From contig NZ_VCDI01000008.1 of NCBI RefSeq assembly GCF_005844085.1, forward strand, positions 107,698-171,697: a stretch of DNA of 64,000 nt. The letters run 5' to 3'. The stretch is from Lichenicoccus roseus. Lineage in GTDB: Bacteria; Pseudomonadota; Alphaproteobacteria; Acetobacterales; Acetobacteraceae. Position 1 is the first letter of the stretch. The number at the start of each line of letters is the position of its first letter. The notes under the pieces are model-generated. The model did no database searches, had not been told where the DNA came from, and saw only the letters and a list, made by a program, of their open reading frames with translations. The position numbers were made by a program, and so were the translations under genes. Below, one piece after another: positions 45,443-54,827 of the stretch.

Positions 45443-46431
45443 CGGACCGCTCCATTCCGGCGCGGCGCACCGCCGGCCAGCGTCGACAGCGCATCGAAAC
45501 CCTCGCCGGACGACGGGATGTCGAGCGCGAATACTTCCGCGATGACCTGCGTCCAGCCATGCAGGAAGTAGTTCCAGCCATCGAACGTCGCGAGCCCGGA
45601 CGAGGCTGCCTGCGCCTCCGCCTGCGCCAGGAAGACGAGGTCACCGCGGTAGTTGAGCTCCCAGACCAGGCAGCCGTCCGGGAAGCGGGCATCCGGGCCG
45701 AGTGGTGAACCCGGACGATCCTTGCCCAGGCCGGTCGCGTTCACCGTCAGCGAGCCACGCGGCAGCCCCTGCAGAATCCAGTCGTTCTGTGCGGTGGTCT
45801 TGGTGAGGACATACTCGACCGGCAGGTCGGACCCGACACTGGCGTGGAACCGCCGCAGACCCTGAAGGCGTGCTTCGTCGATGTCGGACACCACGATGCG
45901 GCGCGGCCGGTCCCTGCCGTGCCGGGGCTGCATCAGGTTCCAGCTGATCGCCGTCGTCGCACCGCCGGCGCCGATCAGGAACGCGTCCGCGCCCTGCCCA
46001 TTCCCTCCCTGCTCATCCACGCCATGCCAGTGGCCCGGCGGCACGATCGCGTCGAGCGCGAGCCGGGCCGAGATCGGATCCTTGGCATGACCGATCAACC
46101 GTCCGTGGCGTTTCGACAGGCAACTCACCTCGTGCAGCGACGCGGCATGCGGATCGAGTTCGTCGAATAGGCCGGACGCCGCGTGCAGCAGGTCGATCTT
46201 GTGCGCGGTGACCAGCGCGCCCCTCGAGTGCGGATCGTTGCGCACGAACGAGACCACGTCCCGGTAGGCTTCGGGCGATGCATGCAGCGGCAGGTCGATG
46301 CCGTTGATGGCGCAGGCGCCGAGCCCGAGCGCCTCCGCCCAGCGCGAAAAGATCGTCATGATCGACGATTGCCGGGTCGTCACCCCGATGAAATGCAGGG
46401 TCGGCAGAGTAGCCGGAAGCAGCGGCTGCAT
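45439..46431 (-). CDS. shikimate dehydrogenase-like oxidoreductase
   Basis: 330 residues with the AroE two-domain layout: substrate domain (FIGVTTRQSS, ALVTAHKIDLLHAAS) and nucleotide domain (FLIGAGGATTAISWNL, then VNATGLGKDRPGSP). In AroE the catalytic pair is Lys and Asp; the Lys in TAHKID is present. In a sugar operon this is unlikely to serve aromatic synthesis and may oxidise or reduce a polyol or sugar acid. It is 330 residues against about 270 for AroE. Confidence 0.75.
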   Translation of the reverse strand: MQPLLPATLPTLHFIGVTTRQSSIMTIFSRWAEALGLGACAINGIDLPLHASPEAYRDVVSFVRNDPHSRGALVTAHKIDLLHAASGLFDELDPHAASLHEVSCLSKRHGRLIGHAKDPISARLALDAIVPPGHWHGVDEQGGNGQGADAFLIGAGGATTAISWNLMQPRHGRDRPRRIVVSDIDEARLQGLRRFHASVGSDLPVEYVLTKTTAQNDWILQGLPRGSLTVNATGLGKDRPGSPLGPDARFPDGCLVWELNYRGDLVFLAQAEAQAASSGLATFDGWNYFLHGWTQVIAEVFALDIPSSGEGFDALSTLAGGAPRRNGAVR

Positions 46432-46434
46432 CGT

Positions 46435-47091
46435 TCAGGATCCCCTGGCCTGCCGCGCCAGGCGGACGGCCTCTTCGGCGTTGCGACGGATCCCTGCCCA
46501 GTCGCCGTCGCGGATCATGTCCCGGCTGGCGATCCAGGTCCCGCCCACGGCGGCGACGGCGGGTTCGCCGAGCCAGTCTGCAAGATTGGCGATCGAGACA
46601 CCACCGGTCGGAATGAAGCGCAGGTCGTGCAGGCGGAACGGAGCGGAGATCGAGCGCAGGAACGACAGCCCGCCGGCCGGCATCGCCGGGAAGAACTTGA
46701 AGGTGCTTATGCCGACTTCGAGACCGGCCTGGATTTCGGACGGCGTCATCGCACCCGGCACGTAGGCAAAGCCGGCATCGGCCGCCGCATCCAGCATCGG
46801 CCTGCTCAGGCCGGGAGCCAGCGCGAATTGTGCCCCGGCATCGATGGCCCGGCTCAGATCCGCAGGCGACAGGACGGTGCCTGCCCCGACCAGCATCGCA
46901 GGATGACGCTGCACGATCCGGGCGATGATCTCGGCTGCCGCATGTGTGCGGAACGTCACCTCGACGACACCGAGCCCCGCCTCCAGCAGCGCTTCCGCCA
47001 GCGCATCCGCGTCCGCCACGGCCTCGACTTCGACCACCGGGATCACGCCGGATGCCGTGGCGGCGCGCAGCGTTGCCTGGATGTCGGGCAT
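46435..47091 (-). CDS. eda: KDPG/KHG-type aldolase
   Basis: A 218-residue class I aldolase of the Eda family, cleaving 2-keto-3-deoxy-sugar-acid phosphates to pyruvate plus an aldehyde. The Schiff-base Lys is K132 in ISTFKFFPAMPAGG and the general-base Glu is E44 in VEVTFRTH; the phosphate loop is PTGGVS. Its presence shows the island ends in aldol cleavage. Start overlaps the upstream stop (TGATG). Confidence 0.92.
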   Translation of the reverse strand: MPDIQATLRAATASGVIPVVEVEAVADADALAEALLEAGLGVVEVTFRTHAAAEIIARIVQRHPAMLVGAGTVLSPADLSRAIDAGAQFALAPGLSRPMLDAAADAGFAYVPGAMTPSEIQAGLEVGISTFKFFPAMPAGGLSFLRSISAPFRLHDLRFIPTGGVSIANLADWLGEPAVAAVGGTWIASRDMIRDGDWAGIRRNAEEAVRLARQARGS

Positions 47092-47699
47092 CAGTCGGCT
47101 CCCGGGATCGCCGCGCGCGGGCGGTAGTTCGGGTTCGGCACCTGCTTCCAGCCGCCGGCGCCGTCCACCACGATCAGGTCGCGCATGCCGCCGGCACGGG
47201 CGATGATGTCGTAGTCCTGGCCGGCGTCGGCCGGGTAGCAGAACAGCGTGACGAGCGGCGTGTCGCCGACATTGACGCTGCGATGGATCCAGTGCGGGCC
47301 GACATACACCAGGCTGTTCGGCCTCATCTCCTCGGCGCGGGTGCTGCCGTCCGCAAGCTCCATCAGCATGACGCCGTGGCCGGACTGGCAGAGATATATT
47401 TCCGGGCGATCGCCGACGGCGTGGATATGGCCACGGGTGAAGATGAACTCATCGCCGATCTGCCCCGGATACAGCGTGCTGGTTCCGAAGATCAGGTCAC
47501 CGGGCCGGTCGGAGGGACGGAATTCATCGACCTGGTAGGCGATCTCGTCGCCCTGCTCGCGCGCCGTCGCAACGAACGCCGCCTCGTCGAGAAACAGGCC
47601 GCCAAGGTCGCTGTAGCGCTTCTCGTAGCGCCGGGTCCGGCCGGTCATCTCGCCGGTCCTGGGGTCGATGAGCACGGAGGCAGGGAGAGGAGACAGCAT
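47091..47699 (-). CDS. cupin-type phosphoglucose isomerase
   Basis: A 202-residue cupin of the archaeal-type glucose-6-phosphate isomerase family. Metal ligands appear in FTRGHIHAVGDRPEIYLCQS (His, His, Glu) and a later His in VGPHWIHRS. It isomerises aldose and ketose phosphates. ATG 47699 with AGAAGGG is preferred to a start ten residues earlier. First gene of the left arm, 208 bases from the divergent importer. Confidence 0.85.
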   Translation of the reverse strand: MLSPLPASVLIDPRTGEMTGRTRRYEKRYSDLGGLFLDEAAFVATAREQGDEIAYQVDEFRPSDRPGDLIFGTSTLYPGQIGDEFIFTRGHIHAVGDRPEIYLCQSGHGVMLMELADGSTRAEEMRPNSLVYVGPHWIHRSVNVGDTPLVTLFCYPADAGQDYDIIARAGGMRDLIVVDGAGGWKQVPNPNYRPRAAIPGAD

Positions 47700-47907
47700 G
47701 GGGAGCCCTTCTGTGACCGGTTCAGGCAACGCAGTTCGGTAGTCCTATTACTTAAAATGGGCTCCACGCAAGCTGTCTCGTTTCTTTTTGCAGTGCAATA
47801 TCAACGATTCGACCTTGCAGCCCGTTCGACAGGATGTTGTATTACTCCCATATAAGGGGTGATGAGCTACGGAATGGTCCGGTGTAACCCCACGGAGAGG
47901 TAGATCC
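47700..47907. promoter_or_regulatory. divergent promoter region of the sugar island
   Basis: The region separating the two arms is A/T-richer than its surroundings. TATTACT occurs at 47746-47752 and again at 47840-47846. For the right arm, TCGACA and CATATA spaced 17 bases (about 47827-47855) form a weak sigma-70-like pair. The RpiR protein is the natural ligand of the repeats. Confidence 0.5.
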
Positions 47908-48879
47908 ATGAAGACGATGCTCGCTGTCGCCGCCCTCGCTGGCGGGGTGGCGCTGGCCGCCGCACCGGCGCAGGCCCGGACGATCAAGATCGGCCTGTCC
48001 ATGCTGACCCAGGACGCGCCCTATTATGCGGCGCTGCAGGCTGCGGTGCTCAAGGAGGCCAAGGCGCTCGGCGCGCAGGTCGTCACGGCGGATGCCAACG
48101 GCGACATGCTCAAGCAGATCTCCGGCGTCGAGGACATGCTGTCGCAGAACATCGATGTGCTGGTCATGGATCCCAAGGATGCCAAGGGGCTGGTCGGCGT
48201 CACCAGGGAAGCCGCCATCGCGCATGTCCCGGTCATCATCGTCGACAGTTCGATCGATCCGTCGGCGCCGGTGCTGACCACGATCCAGTCCAGCAACGCG
48301 GAGAACGGGCGCCTGATCGGCGACTGGCTGGTCAGCCACGTCAAGAACCAGGACCTGCACATCGCGCTGCTCAGCGGCGACCAGGGCAACGTCGTCGGCG
48401 AGGCCCGCCGCGACGGCGTCATGGAAGGCATCCTCGAGGCGCAACTGCGCCAGATCGGCCACGCCGGCTTCACTGTCGTCGGCCAGGGCTGGGGCGGCTG
48501 GACGCAGGAAGGCGGCGTCAAGGCGATGGAGGATCTGCTCACCGCGCATCCCGACATCAACGCCGTCCTGGCCGAGAACGACAGCATGGCGCTCGGCGCG
48601 ATTCGCGCCATCCAGGACGCCGGCAAGGCCGACAAGAACATCCTCATCTTCGCCGCCGCCGACGGCCAGAAGGAGGCCGTGAAGCTGATCGAGGACGGCA
48701 AGTACGGCGCGACCGGCCTGAACGATCCTGCCGTGATCGGCAAGATGGCCGCCGACCTTGCGGTGAAGGCCGCGAACAAGGACGTCCCGGCCGGCTATCC
48801 CAAGATCACCTATACGCCCCCGGTCGCCATCACCAAGGCGAACGCGGCGCAGTACTACAAGCCCCACGCGCTGTTCTGA
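47908..48879 (+). CDS. periplasmic sugar-binding protein of an ABC importer
   Basis: A 323-residue RbsB-type binding protein. The signal peptide MKTMLAVAALAGGVALAAAP ends at AQA, and the mature protein begins RTIKIGLSMLTQDAPYYAAL. The fold and the hinge motif NAVLAENDSMALGAIRAI suit ribose/xylose/polyol binding. GGAGAGG lies ahead of the ATG. First gene of the right arm; ligand specificity cannot be read from sequence. Confidence 0.9.
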   Translation: MKTMLAVAALAGGVALAAAPAQARTIKIGLSMLTQDAPYYAALQAAVLKEAKALGAQVVTADANGDMLKQISGVEDMLSQNIDVLVMDPKDAKGLVGVTREAAIAHVPVIIVDSSIDPSAPVLTTIQSSNAENGRLIGDWLVSHVKNQDLHIALLSGDQGNVVGEARRDGVMEGILEAQLRQIGHAGFTVVGQGWGGWTQEGGVKAMEDLLTAHPDINAVLAENDSMALGAIRAIQDAGKADKNILIFAAADGQKEAVKLIEDGKYGATGLNDPAVIGKMAADLAVKAANKDVPAGYPKITYTPPVAITKANAAQYYKPHALF

Positions 48880-48893
48880 CACCGGGTGCCAGC

Positions 48894-50474
48894 ATGCCAG
48901 ACGAGCAGCATCGCCCCGACCGCGGGATGACAGCGGCAGACGCCGCCCCGGCGCGCATGGACGTCGAGATGATCGGGATCTCGAAGCTGTTCGGCGGCGT
49001 GCGCGCGCTGGACGACGTGTCGTTCCGGGTCAGGGCGGGAGAGGTCCACGCCCTGCTCGGCGAGAACGGCGCCGGCAAGTCGACCTTGATGAAGATCCTG
49101 GCCGGCGCCCACCAGGCCACCGGTGGCGTCATCAGGATCGGCGGCGTGCAGATGGCGATCTCGTCGCCGCATGTCTCGCGCGCTCTCGGCATCGGCATCA
49201 TCTACCAGGAGCTGGCGCTGGCCGCGGACCTGACCGTTGCCGAGAACATCTTCCTGGGCGAGATGTCCGGCCTGGTGAACCCGCGAACCCTGCGCGCGCG
49301 CGCAAGGCGGCTGCTCGACGAACTCGGTTTCGCGATCGATCCCGGGGCACTCGTCGGCAGCCTGCCGCTCGCCTTCCAGCAGGCGGTGGAGATCGCCAAG
49401 GCGATGTCGCGGCAGGTACGGATGCTGATCCTCGACGAGCCGACGGCGGTGCTGGCGCCGCCGGAAGTCGAGCGGCTGCTCGATGTGGTCAGGGGATTGT
49501 CGCGCCGCGGTGTCAGCGTAGTCTACATCTCGCACCGCCTCGACGAGATCTTCCGCATTGCCGACCAGATCACCGTGCTGAAGGACGGGCGTACCGTCGG
49601 CACCTACCCGATCGGCGACATGGACGAGCGGCGGCTGATCTCGTTGATGGTCGGCCGCGAGGCATCGCAGCTGTTTCCGAAGGTCGACCGCCGCAAGGGC
49701 GAGGAACTGCTTCGTGTCGAGAAGCTGTGCGCGGCCGGCTTCGTCAGGGACGTGTCCTTCTCCCTGCACGCCGGCGAGGTGCTCGGCATCGCCGGGCTGA
49801 TCGGCAGCGGCCGCACCGAGGTCGCACGCGCGATCTTCGGCGCCGACCGTCCGGACAGCGGCACGATACAGGTCGCCGGCCGGCGCGTGACCATACGCAC
49901 CCCGCGCCAGGGGGTCGCGGCAGGCATCGGTCTGGTGCCGGAAGACCGCAAGGGCCAGGGCCTGGTGCTGGCCCTGCCGATCCGGCAGAACATGACGTTC
50001 ACCACGCTGGCGCGCTTCACCAACGCCCTCGGGATGCTGCGCCGGCGTGCCGAACGGAACGCCGCCGAGGATGTCGCGCGCCGTACGACAATCAGGGCGC
50101 GCAATCTCGACCTGCCGGTCAGCAGCCTGTCCGGCGGCAACCAGCAGAAGGTGGTGCTCGCGAAATGGCTCGATGCCGGCTGCCGGATCGTCATCCTGGA
50201 TGAGCCGACGCGGGGCGTCGATGTCGGCGCGCGGTCCGAGATCTACCAGCTGATCGAGACCATGGCGGCCAGCGGCCTGGGCGTGATCGTCATCTCGTCG
50301 GACCTGCTCGAGGTCATCGGCGCGTCGGACCGCCTGCTGGTGATGAGCGGCGGCCGCATCGCCGGATCGCTGGAGCGCGCGGACTATTCAGAGGCGCGGA
50401 TCATGGAGATGGCGCTGCGCAGCGCCGCCCATGTCGGCGCCAACCATTCCCAACCAGTCCTGACGGAGGCCTGA
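48894..50474 (+). CDS. sugar ABC importer ATPase (double domain)
   Basis: A 526-residue RbsA/XylG-type ATPase with two nucleotide-binding halves. The first has Walker A GENGAGKSTLMKIL and Walker B LILDEPTAVL. The second has LIGSGRTEVARAIFG in the Walker A position, signature LSGGNQQKVVLAKWL and Walker B VILDEPTRGVDVG. The altered second Walker A is normal for this family. Follows the binding protein by 14 bases. Confidence 0.93.
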   Translation: MPDEQHRPDRGMTAADAAPARMDVEMIGISKLFGGVRALDDVSFRVRAGEVHALLGENGAGKSTLMKILAGAHQATGGVIRIGGVQMAISSPHVSRALGIGIIYQELALAADLTVAENIFLGEMSGLVNPRTLRARARRLLDELGFAIDPGALVGSLPLAFQQAVEIAKAMSRQVRMLILDEPTAVLAPPEVERLLDVVRGLSRRGVSVVYISHRLDEIFRIADQITVLKDGRTVGTYPIGDMDERRLISLMVGREASQLFPKVDRRKGEELLRVEKLCAAGFVRDVSFSLHAGEVLGIAGLIGSGRTEVARAIFGADRPDSGTIQVAGRRVTIRTPRQGVAAGIGLVPEDRKGQGLVLALPIRQNMTFTTLARFTNALGMLRRRAERNAAEDVARRTTIRARNLDLPVSSLSGGNQQKVVLAKWLDAGCRIVILDEPTRGVDVGARSEIYQLIETMAASGLGVIVISSDLLEVIGASDRLLVMSGGRIAGSLERADYSEARIMEMALRSAAHVGANHSQPVLTEA

Positions 50475-51470
50475 ATGGCCGTGATCCAGACCGCCGATAC
50501 GGTCCCCGGCGCCGGCCGGAGACGGGGCCTCGATGTTCGTTCCCTTGCCGCCAGCTACAGCACGATCGCGATCTTCGTGGTGCTGGTGCTGGTGGCCAGC
50601 TTCATCTCGACCAGCTTCCTGAGCAGCCGGAACATCGAGAACGTGCTGCGCCAGGTCGCCGGCACCGGCGTGATCTCGATGGGCATGCTGCTCGTCATCC
50701 TGACCGGCGGCATCGACCTCTCGGTAGGCTCGGTGGCAGCACTCGGCAGCATCACCTGCGCCTCGCTGCTGACCTCGATGTCGCTCTGGTCCGCGGTGCC
50801 GATCAGCCTGCTCGCCGGCGCGGCGCTCGGCACCATCTCGGGCTACTTCGTCGCGGTCCGCCGCATGCCCTCCTTCGTGGTCACCCTCGCCTGCATGACC
50901 ATCGCGCGCGGCATCGCGCTGATCGTCTCGGAGGGTCGGCCGATCTTCATGGGCGACAACGGCGCCTGGCTCAACGACGGCTTCAACCGCGGCAGCATCC
51001 TCGGCATCCCGCTGCCGGTGGCGCTGATGCTGCTGGTCTTCGGTGTGACGGCGTTCGTGCTGCGGCTGACCGCCTATGGGCGGCTGATCGTGGCGATCGG
51101 CTCGAACGGCGAGGCGGTGCGCCTGTCCGGCGTCCGCGTCACGCCGCGGGTCTTCTCGGTCTATGTCATCTCCGGCGTGCTGTCGGCGCTGGCAGGCATC
51201 ATCATCACGGCGCGCTCCGGCGTCGGCTCCCCGGTGGTCGGCATCGGCATGGAGCTGGATGTCATCGCGGCGGTGGTGATCGGTGGCGCCAGCCTGATGG
51301 GCGGACGCGGCACCGCGCTCAACACGTTGATCGGCGTGCTGACGCTCGGCGTGATCGGTAACATCATGAACCTGCTGAACGTGCCGGGCTATCACCAGGA
51401 GGTGGTCAAGGGCGTCATCATCCTGGTCGCGGTGCTGCTGCAATCCTCCGTCTGGCCGCGCCGCGCGTGA
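50475..51470 (+). CDS. sugar ABC importer permease
   Basis: A 331-residue RbsC-type permease with eight to ten hydrophobic segments, the family motif ILTGGIDLSVGSVAALGSIT and GGASLMGGRGTALNTLIGVL near the C-terminus. It abuts the ATPase gene without spacing and overlaps the kinase start by four bases. Confidence 0.92.
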   Translation: MAVIQTADTVPGAGRRRGLDVRSLAASYSTIAIFVVLVLVASFISTSFLSSRNIENVLRQVAGTGVISMGMLLVILTGGIDLSVGSVAALGSITCASLLTSMSLWSAVPISLLAGAALGTISGYFVAVRRMPSFVVTLACMTIARGIALIVSEGRPIFMGDNGAWLNDGFNRGSILGIPLPVALMLLVFGVTAFVLRLTAYGRLIVAIGSNGEAVRLSGVRVTPRVFSVYVISGVLSALAGIIITARSGVGSPVVGIGMELDVIAAVVIGGASLMGGRGTALNTLIGVLTLGVIGNIMNLLNVPGYHQEVVKGVIILVAVLLQSSVWPRRA

Positions 51471-53008
51471 CCACGATGATCGGGCGCGACCTGCTGCTGG
51501 CGATCGATGTCGGCACCGGGAGCGTGCGGGCGGCCCTGCTGGACGGCGCGGGCGAGACGGTCGCCTTCGCCGCGCAGGAGCATGAGCAGATCGTCCCGCA
51601 ATACGGGTGGTCCGAGCAGCGTCCGGCGGACTGGTGGATTGGCGCGGTTGCGGTGATCCGCCGCGTGCTGGATGCCCTGCCGGGTGCCGCCGCCCGTATC
51701 GCCGCCGTCGGCGCCTGCGGCCAGATGCACGCCACGGTGCTGGTCGATGCCGACGGCGAGCCGGCCGTCGATGCCGTGCCGCTCTGGAACGACAAGCGCA
51801 ATCGCGCGGAAGTGGACCGCTTCATGCGCGCGACGCACTGGCGCGCGCTGCTGCCGGTTGCCGGCAATCCGCCCTCGGTTGCCTGGTGGGCGTTCAAGCT
51901 GCAATGGCTGCAGGCGCATCGCAGCGCCGAGTTCGCCCGCGCTTGCATGGTGCTGAGCCCGAAGGACTGGATCAACTTCAAGCTCACCGGGGCTTTCGCC
52001 ATCGACGCTCCGGAGGCCTCCTGCTCCTACCTGTACGATGTCGCGCGCGGGGGCTGGAGCGACCAGCTGGCGGGGCTCATCGGGATCGATCCCGCCCTGC
52101 TGCCGCCGGTGCGTGAGCCGCAGGAGATCCTGGCGGGGATCTCGCGCCGGGCCTCCGCACAGACCGGCCTGCCGGAGGGCATTCCGGTGGTGGTGGGCAT
52201 CAGCGATTTCCCTGCAGCCCTGCTGGGCTCGGGGGTGATCGCGCCCGGGCTCGCATCGGACGTCACCGGCACCTCCACGCTGCTCACCCTGTGCACCGCC
52301 CTCCCCGTGCTGGATCCGGTGATCAGCAACGTGCGCGGCGCGTTGCCGAACTGGTCGGCCTTCACCATCCTGGATGCCGGGGGCGATGCCATGCGCTGGG
52401 CCCGCCGCGCCTTCCACGAGAACGCCTACGCCTACGAGCGCATCGTCTCGCTGGCGGCCGACGCACCACCCGGCGCCGGGATGCTGCTGTTCCTGCCGTA
52501 TCTGAACGGCGAGCGTCTCGGCGAGCGCACCAATGCCCGTGCCCAGTTCATCGGACTGACCAGCTCCCATGGCGCTGGCCACCTCCATCGCGCCGTCATG
52601 GAAGGCGTCGCCTTTGCCGCGGCCCGGAACCTGCGGATCATGGAGAGCGCAGGCAACCGGCTCGACCGTGTCGTCGCGGCCGGCGGCGGCGCCAAGACCA
52701 GGCTCTGGCTCGAGATCAAGGCGAGCCTGTACGGCTGCCCGGTGGTGACGACGGCGGCCGAGGAATGCGGCGTGCTCGGCTGCGCCATGCTGGCCGGTAC
52801 CGCTGTCGGCTTTTATCCCGATCTCGCCGGCGCCGCCGCCCGGCTGGTGCGCTGGACCGGCGAGATCCAACCCAATCCCCGCTGGATGGACATCTACGCC
52901 AACCTCAAGCCGATCTTCGAGCACGCCTACGAGCAGAGCGAGGTCTACTGGACCATGCTCGAGGCTGCGGAGACGGCGGTCGGCGCAGCACCGGGCCAGC
53001 CGGCGTGA
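51467..53008 (+). CDS. FGGY-family carbohydrate kinase
   Basis: A 513-residue xylulokinase-like kinase. The phosphate motif is LLAIDVGTGSVRAALLD, the catalytic Asp lies in VGISDFPAALLGSG and the ATP site in VAAGGGAKTRLWLEIKA. It phosphorylates the imported sugar or polyol in the cytoplasm. GTG 51467 overlaps the permease stop; ATG 51476 is an alternative. FGGY kinases take ribulose, xylulose, erythritol, glycerol and others, so substrate is open. Confidence 0.9.
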   Translation: MTTMIGRDLLLAIDVGTGSVRAALLDGAGETVAFAAQEHEQIVPQYGWSEQRPADWWIGAVAVIRRVLDALPGAAARIAAVGACGQMHATVLVDADGEPAVDAVPLWNDKRNRAEVDRFMRATHWRALLPVAGNPPSVAWWAFKLQWLQAHRSAEFARACMVLSPKDWINFKLTGAFAIDAPEASCSYLYDVARGGWSDQLAGLIGIDPALLPPVREPQEILAGISRRASAQTGLPEGIPVVVGISDFPAALLGSGVIAPGLASDVTGTSTLLTLCTALPVLDPVISNVRGALPNWSAFTILDAGGDAMRWARRAFHENAYAYERIVSLAADAPPGAGMLLFLPYLNGERLGERTNARAQFIGLTSSHGAGHLHRAVMEGVAFAAARNLRIMESAGNRLDRVVAAGGGAKTRLWLEIKASLYGCPVVTTAAEECGVLGCAMLAGTAVGFYPDLAGAAARLVRWTGEIQPNPRWMDIYANLKPIFEHAYEQSEVYWTMLEAAETAVGAAPGQPA

Positions 53009-53811
53009 ACCACAAGGACGGCGGTACCGTGTCGACATCCTATCTCGAAAAATACGCGCTCGGAGGCCGGCTCGCGGTCATCACCGGCGGTGGTCGCGGC
53101 ATCGGGCTTGCGTGCGCCGAGGCGTTGGCCGAAGCCGGTGCGCGCATCGTGCTGCTGGAGCGCGACGAGGAAGCCGCACGCGACGGCGCTGCGCGACTAG
53201 CCGCCGCGGGAGCCGATACCGCCTGGCGCCTGGTCGACGTGACCGATCCCGCCGCCCTGGACGCCGCCGCGCTGGCGATCGAGAAAGAGACAGGCCCGGT
53301 CGACATCCTTGTCTGCTGCGCCGGAATCGCAATCAGCGGAGTCGGTGCAGAGGTGGCGACAACCGCGCAATGGCGCCAGGTCATCGACATCAACCTCAAC
53401 GGCGTGTACTGGTCATGCCAGGCGTTCGGCCGCGCGATGCTCGAGCGACGGCGTGGCGTCATCGTCAACATGGGCTCGATGTCCGGCCTGGTGGTGAACC
53501 GGCCGCAGGAGCAGGCGTCGTACAACGCATCGAAGGCTGCGGTGCACCAGCTGACCAGATCGCTGGCCGCCGAAGGGGCGCCGCGTGGCATCAGGGTCAA
53601 CGCTGTTGCGCCCACCTATATCGATACGCCGATGACCCGCTACGGCATGCGGGACGAGGCGCTCCGGCGGGCCTGGCTGGATGCGACACCGATGGGCCGT
53701 GTCGGCCGCCCCGACGAGATCGCGTCGGTGGTCCTGTTCCTGGCGACCGAGGCAGCCAGCCTGCTGACCGGAAGCATCGTCGTCGCTGACGCCGGCTACA
53801 CCTGCTGGTAG
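53005..53811 (+). CDS. SDR oxidoreductase 1
   Basis: A classical short-chain dehydrogenase of about 265 residues. Cofactor motif TGGGRGIGLACAEALAEAG, then CCAG(IA) for the NAG motif, Ser in NMGSMSGLVV, and the catalytic Tyr/Lys in ASYNASKAAVHQL. GTG 53005 overlaps the kinase stop (GTGA); GTG 53029 is an alternative. It likely oxidises a polyol or sugar alcohol. Confidence 0.88.
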   Translation: MNHKDGGTVSTSYLEKYALGGRLAVITGGGRGIGLACAEALAEAGARIVLLERDEEAARDGAARLAAAGADTAWRLVDVTDPAALDAAALAIEKETGPVDILVCCAGIAISGVGAEVATTAQWRQVIDINLNGVYWSCQAFGRAMLERRRGVIVNMGSMSGLVVNRPQEQASYNASKAAVHQLTRSLAAEGAPRGIRVNAVAPTYIDTPMTRYGMRDEALRRAWLDATPMGRVGRPDEIASVVLFLATEAASLLTGSIVVADAGYTCW

Positions 53812-53821
53812 GAGATCTCGC

Positions 53822-54598
53822 ATGAGTACGTCGCTCCTCGAAGTTTCGAGCTGTTTTGCAAACGACCTGTTCTCCGGGCGGCAGGTGCTAGTTTCCGGAG
53901 CCACCAGCGGCATCGGCCTCGAGCTGGCACGCGGCTTTCGTGCCCTCGGCGCTTCGGTGCTGGCGACGGGAAGCTCATCCGCCAAACTGTCGGCGACCGG
54001 TGAGGATCCCGCCAATGCCGGTATCGCCTTCGCCCGGCTCGATGTTCGCGATAGCGAGGCCATCCGCGCGACGATCGGCGGCCTCGATCGGCTGGATGTG
54101 CTGGTCAACGCGGCCGGCGTGGCCCGCCCGCACGAGGAATACGAGCCGGACGTCTTCCAGGACGTCATCGACATCAATCTCAGCGCGGCGATGCGCTTCG
54201 CCATGGCTGGATGCGACAAGCTGGCCAGCAGGAGCGGCTGCATCATCAACTACGCCTCGATGCTCTCCTATCTCGCCGATGCGGCTGTTCCAGCCTACTG
54301 CGCTTCCAAGACCGGTCTGCTCGGATTGACCCGCGCCCTGGCGCATAAGTTCGGGCCCGACGGCATACGCGTGAATGCTATCGCGCCGGGCTACCACAAG
54401 ACCGACATGACCCAGCCGCTCTGGTCGCAGCCGAGAAATCATGACGCGATCGCCGGACACTCCGCCCTGAAGCGCTGGGGCACCACCACCGACCTGGTCG
54501 GCGCAACCTTGTTCCTCGCCAGCCCGGCGGCCGCCTTCATCACAGGTATCTGCCTGCCGGTGGACGGTGGCTATGGCAGCGGCGCCGCGACCGGATGA
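53822..54598 (+). CDS. SDR oxidoreductase 2
   Basis: A second classical SDR of 258 residues, distinct from its neighbour. Cofactor motif SGATSGIGLELARGFRALGA, NAAG in LVNAAGVARPH, Ser in INYASMLSYL and Tyr/Lys in PAYCASKTGLLGLTRALAHK. It ends the right arm, 10 bases after SDR1. Two consecutive SDRs suggest two oxidation steps or two substrates. Confidence 0.88.
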   Translation: MSTSLLEVSSCFANDLFSGRQVLVSGATSGIGLELARGFRALGASVLATGSSSAKLSATGEDPANAGIAFARLDVRDSEAIRATIGGLDRLDVLVNAAGVARPHEEYEPDVFQDVIDINLSAAMRFAMAGCDKLASRSGCIINYASMLSYLADAAVPAYCASKTGLLGLTRALAHKFGPDGIRVNAIAPGYHKTDMTQPLWSQPRNHDAIAGHSALKRWGTTTDLVGATLFLASPAAAFITGICLPVDGGYGSGAATG

Positions 54599-54698
54599 GC
54601 AACCCTGTGGCTTGGTTGTCGAGGCCATACGGAGGCGCACGTCCCACTTGATCTGGCAGACGTAGGCGATCCACTACATCGCGGTTGCCGGGTTTCGA

Positions 54699-54821
54699 TC
54701 AGCAACGTCGCCTGTTGACGAAGACGGCGAGGTCCTCTTTGAAGACGCGGAGCTGGCGGCCGAGCTGTCGCCCCCGCAGGTTGGGATCGTCGATCCGGCG
54801 TCGAATGGTCTTGGTAGAGAC
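54699..54821 (-). pseudogene. excisionase-type HTH stump cut by IS6
   Basis: Forty residues on the minus strand read VSTKTIRRRIDDPNLRGRQL then GRQLRVFKEDLAVFVNRRRC and stop. This is the C-terminal two-thirds of an excisionase/MerR-like DNA-binding domain (family pattern GVSTxTIRRWI...GRQxRIxxEDL). The N-terminus is missing exactly where the IS6 copy begins (54828), so insertion truncated it. Confidence 0.6.
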
Positions 54822-54827
54822 CTACAG

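Noticed and set aside
52291..53028. Long N-terminal extension of SDR1
   Set aside because: It overlaps the kinase in another frame and codes for Arg/Pro-rich sequence. The SDR begins at GTG 53005 or 53029.
51392..53038. 548-residue open frame on the minus strand
   Set aside because: Antisense shadow of the FGGY kinase, whose motifs are clear on the plus strand.
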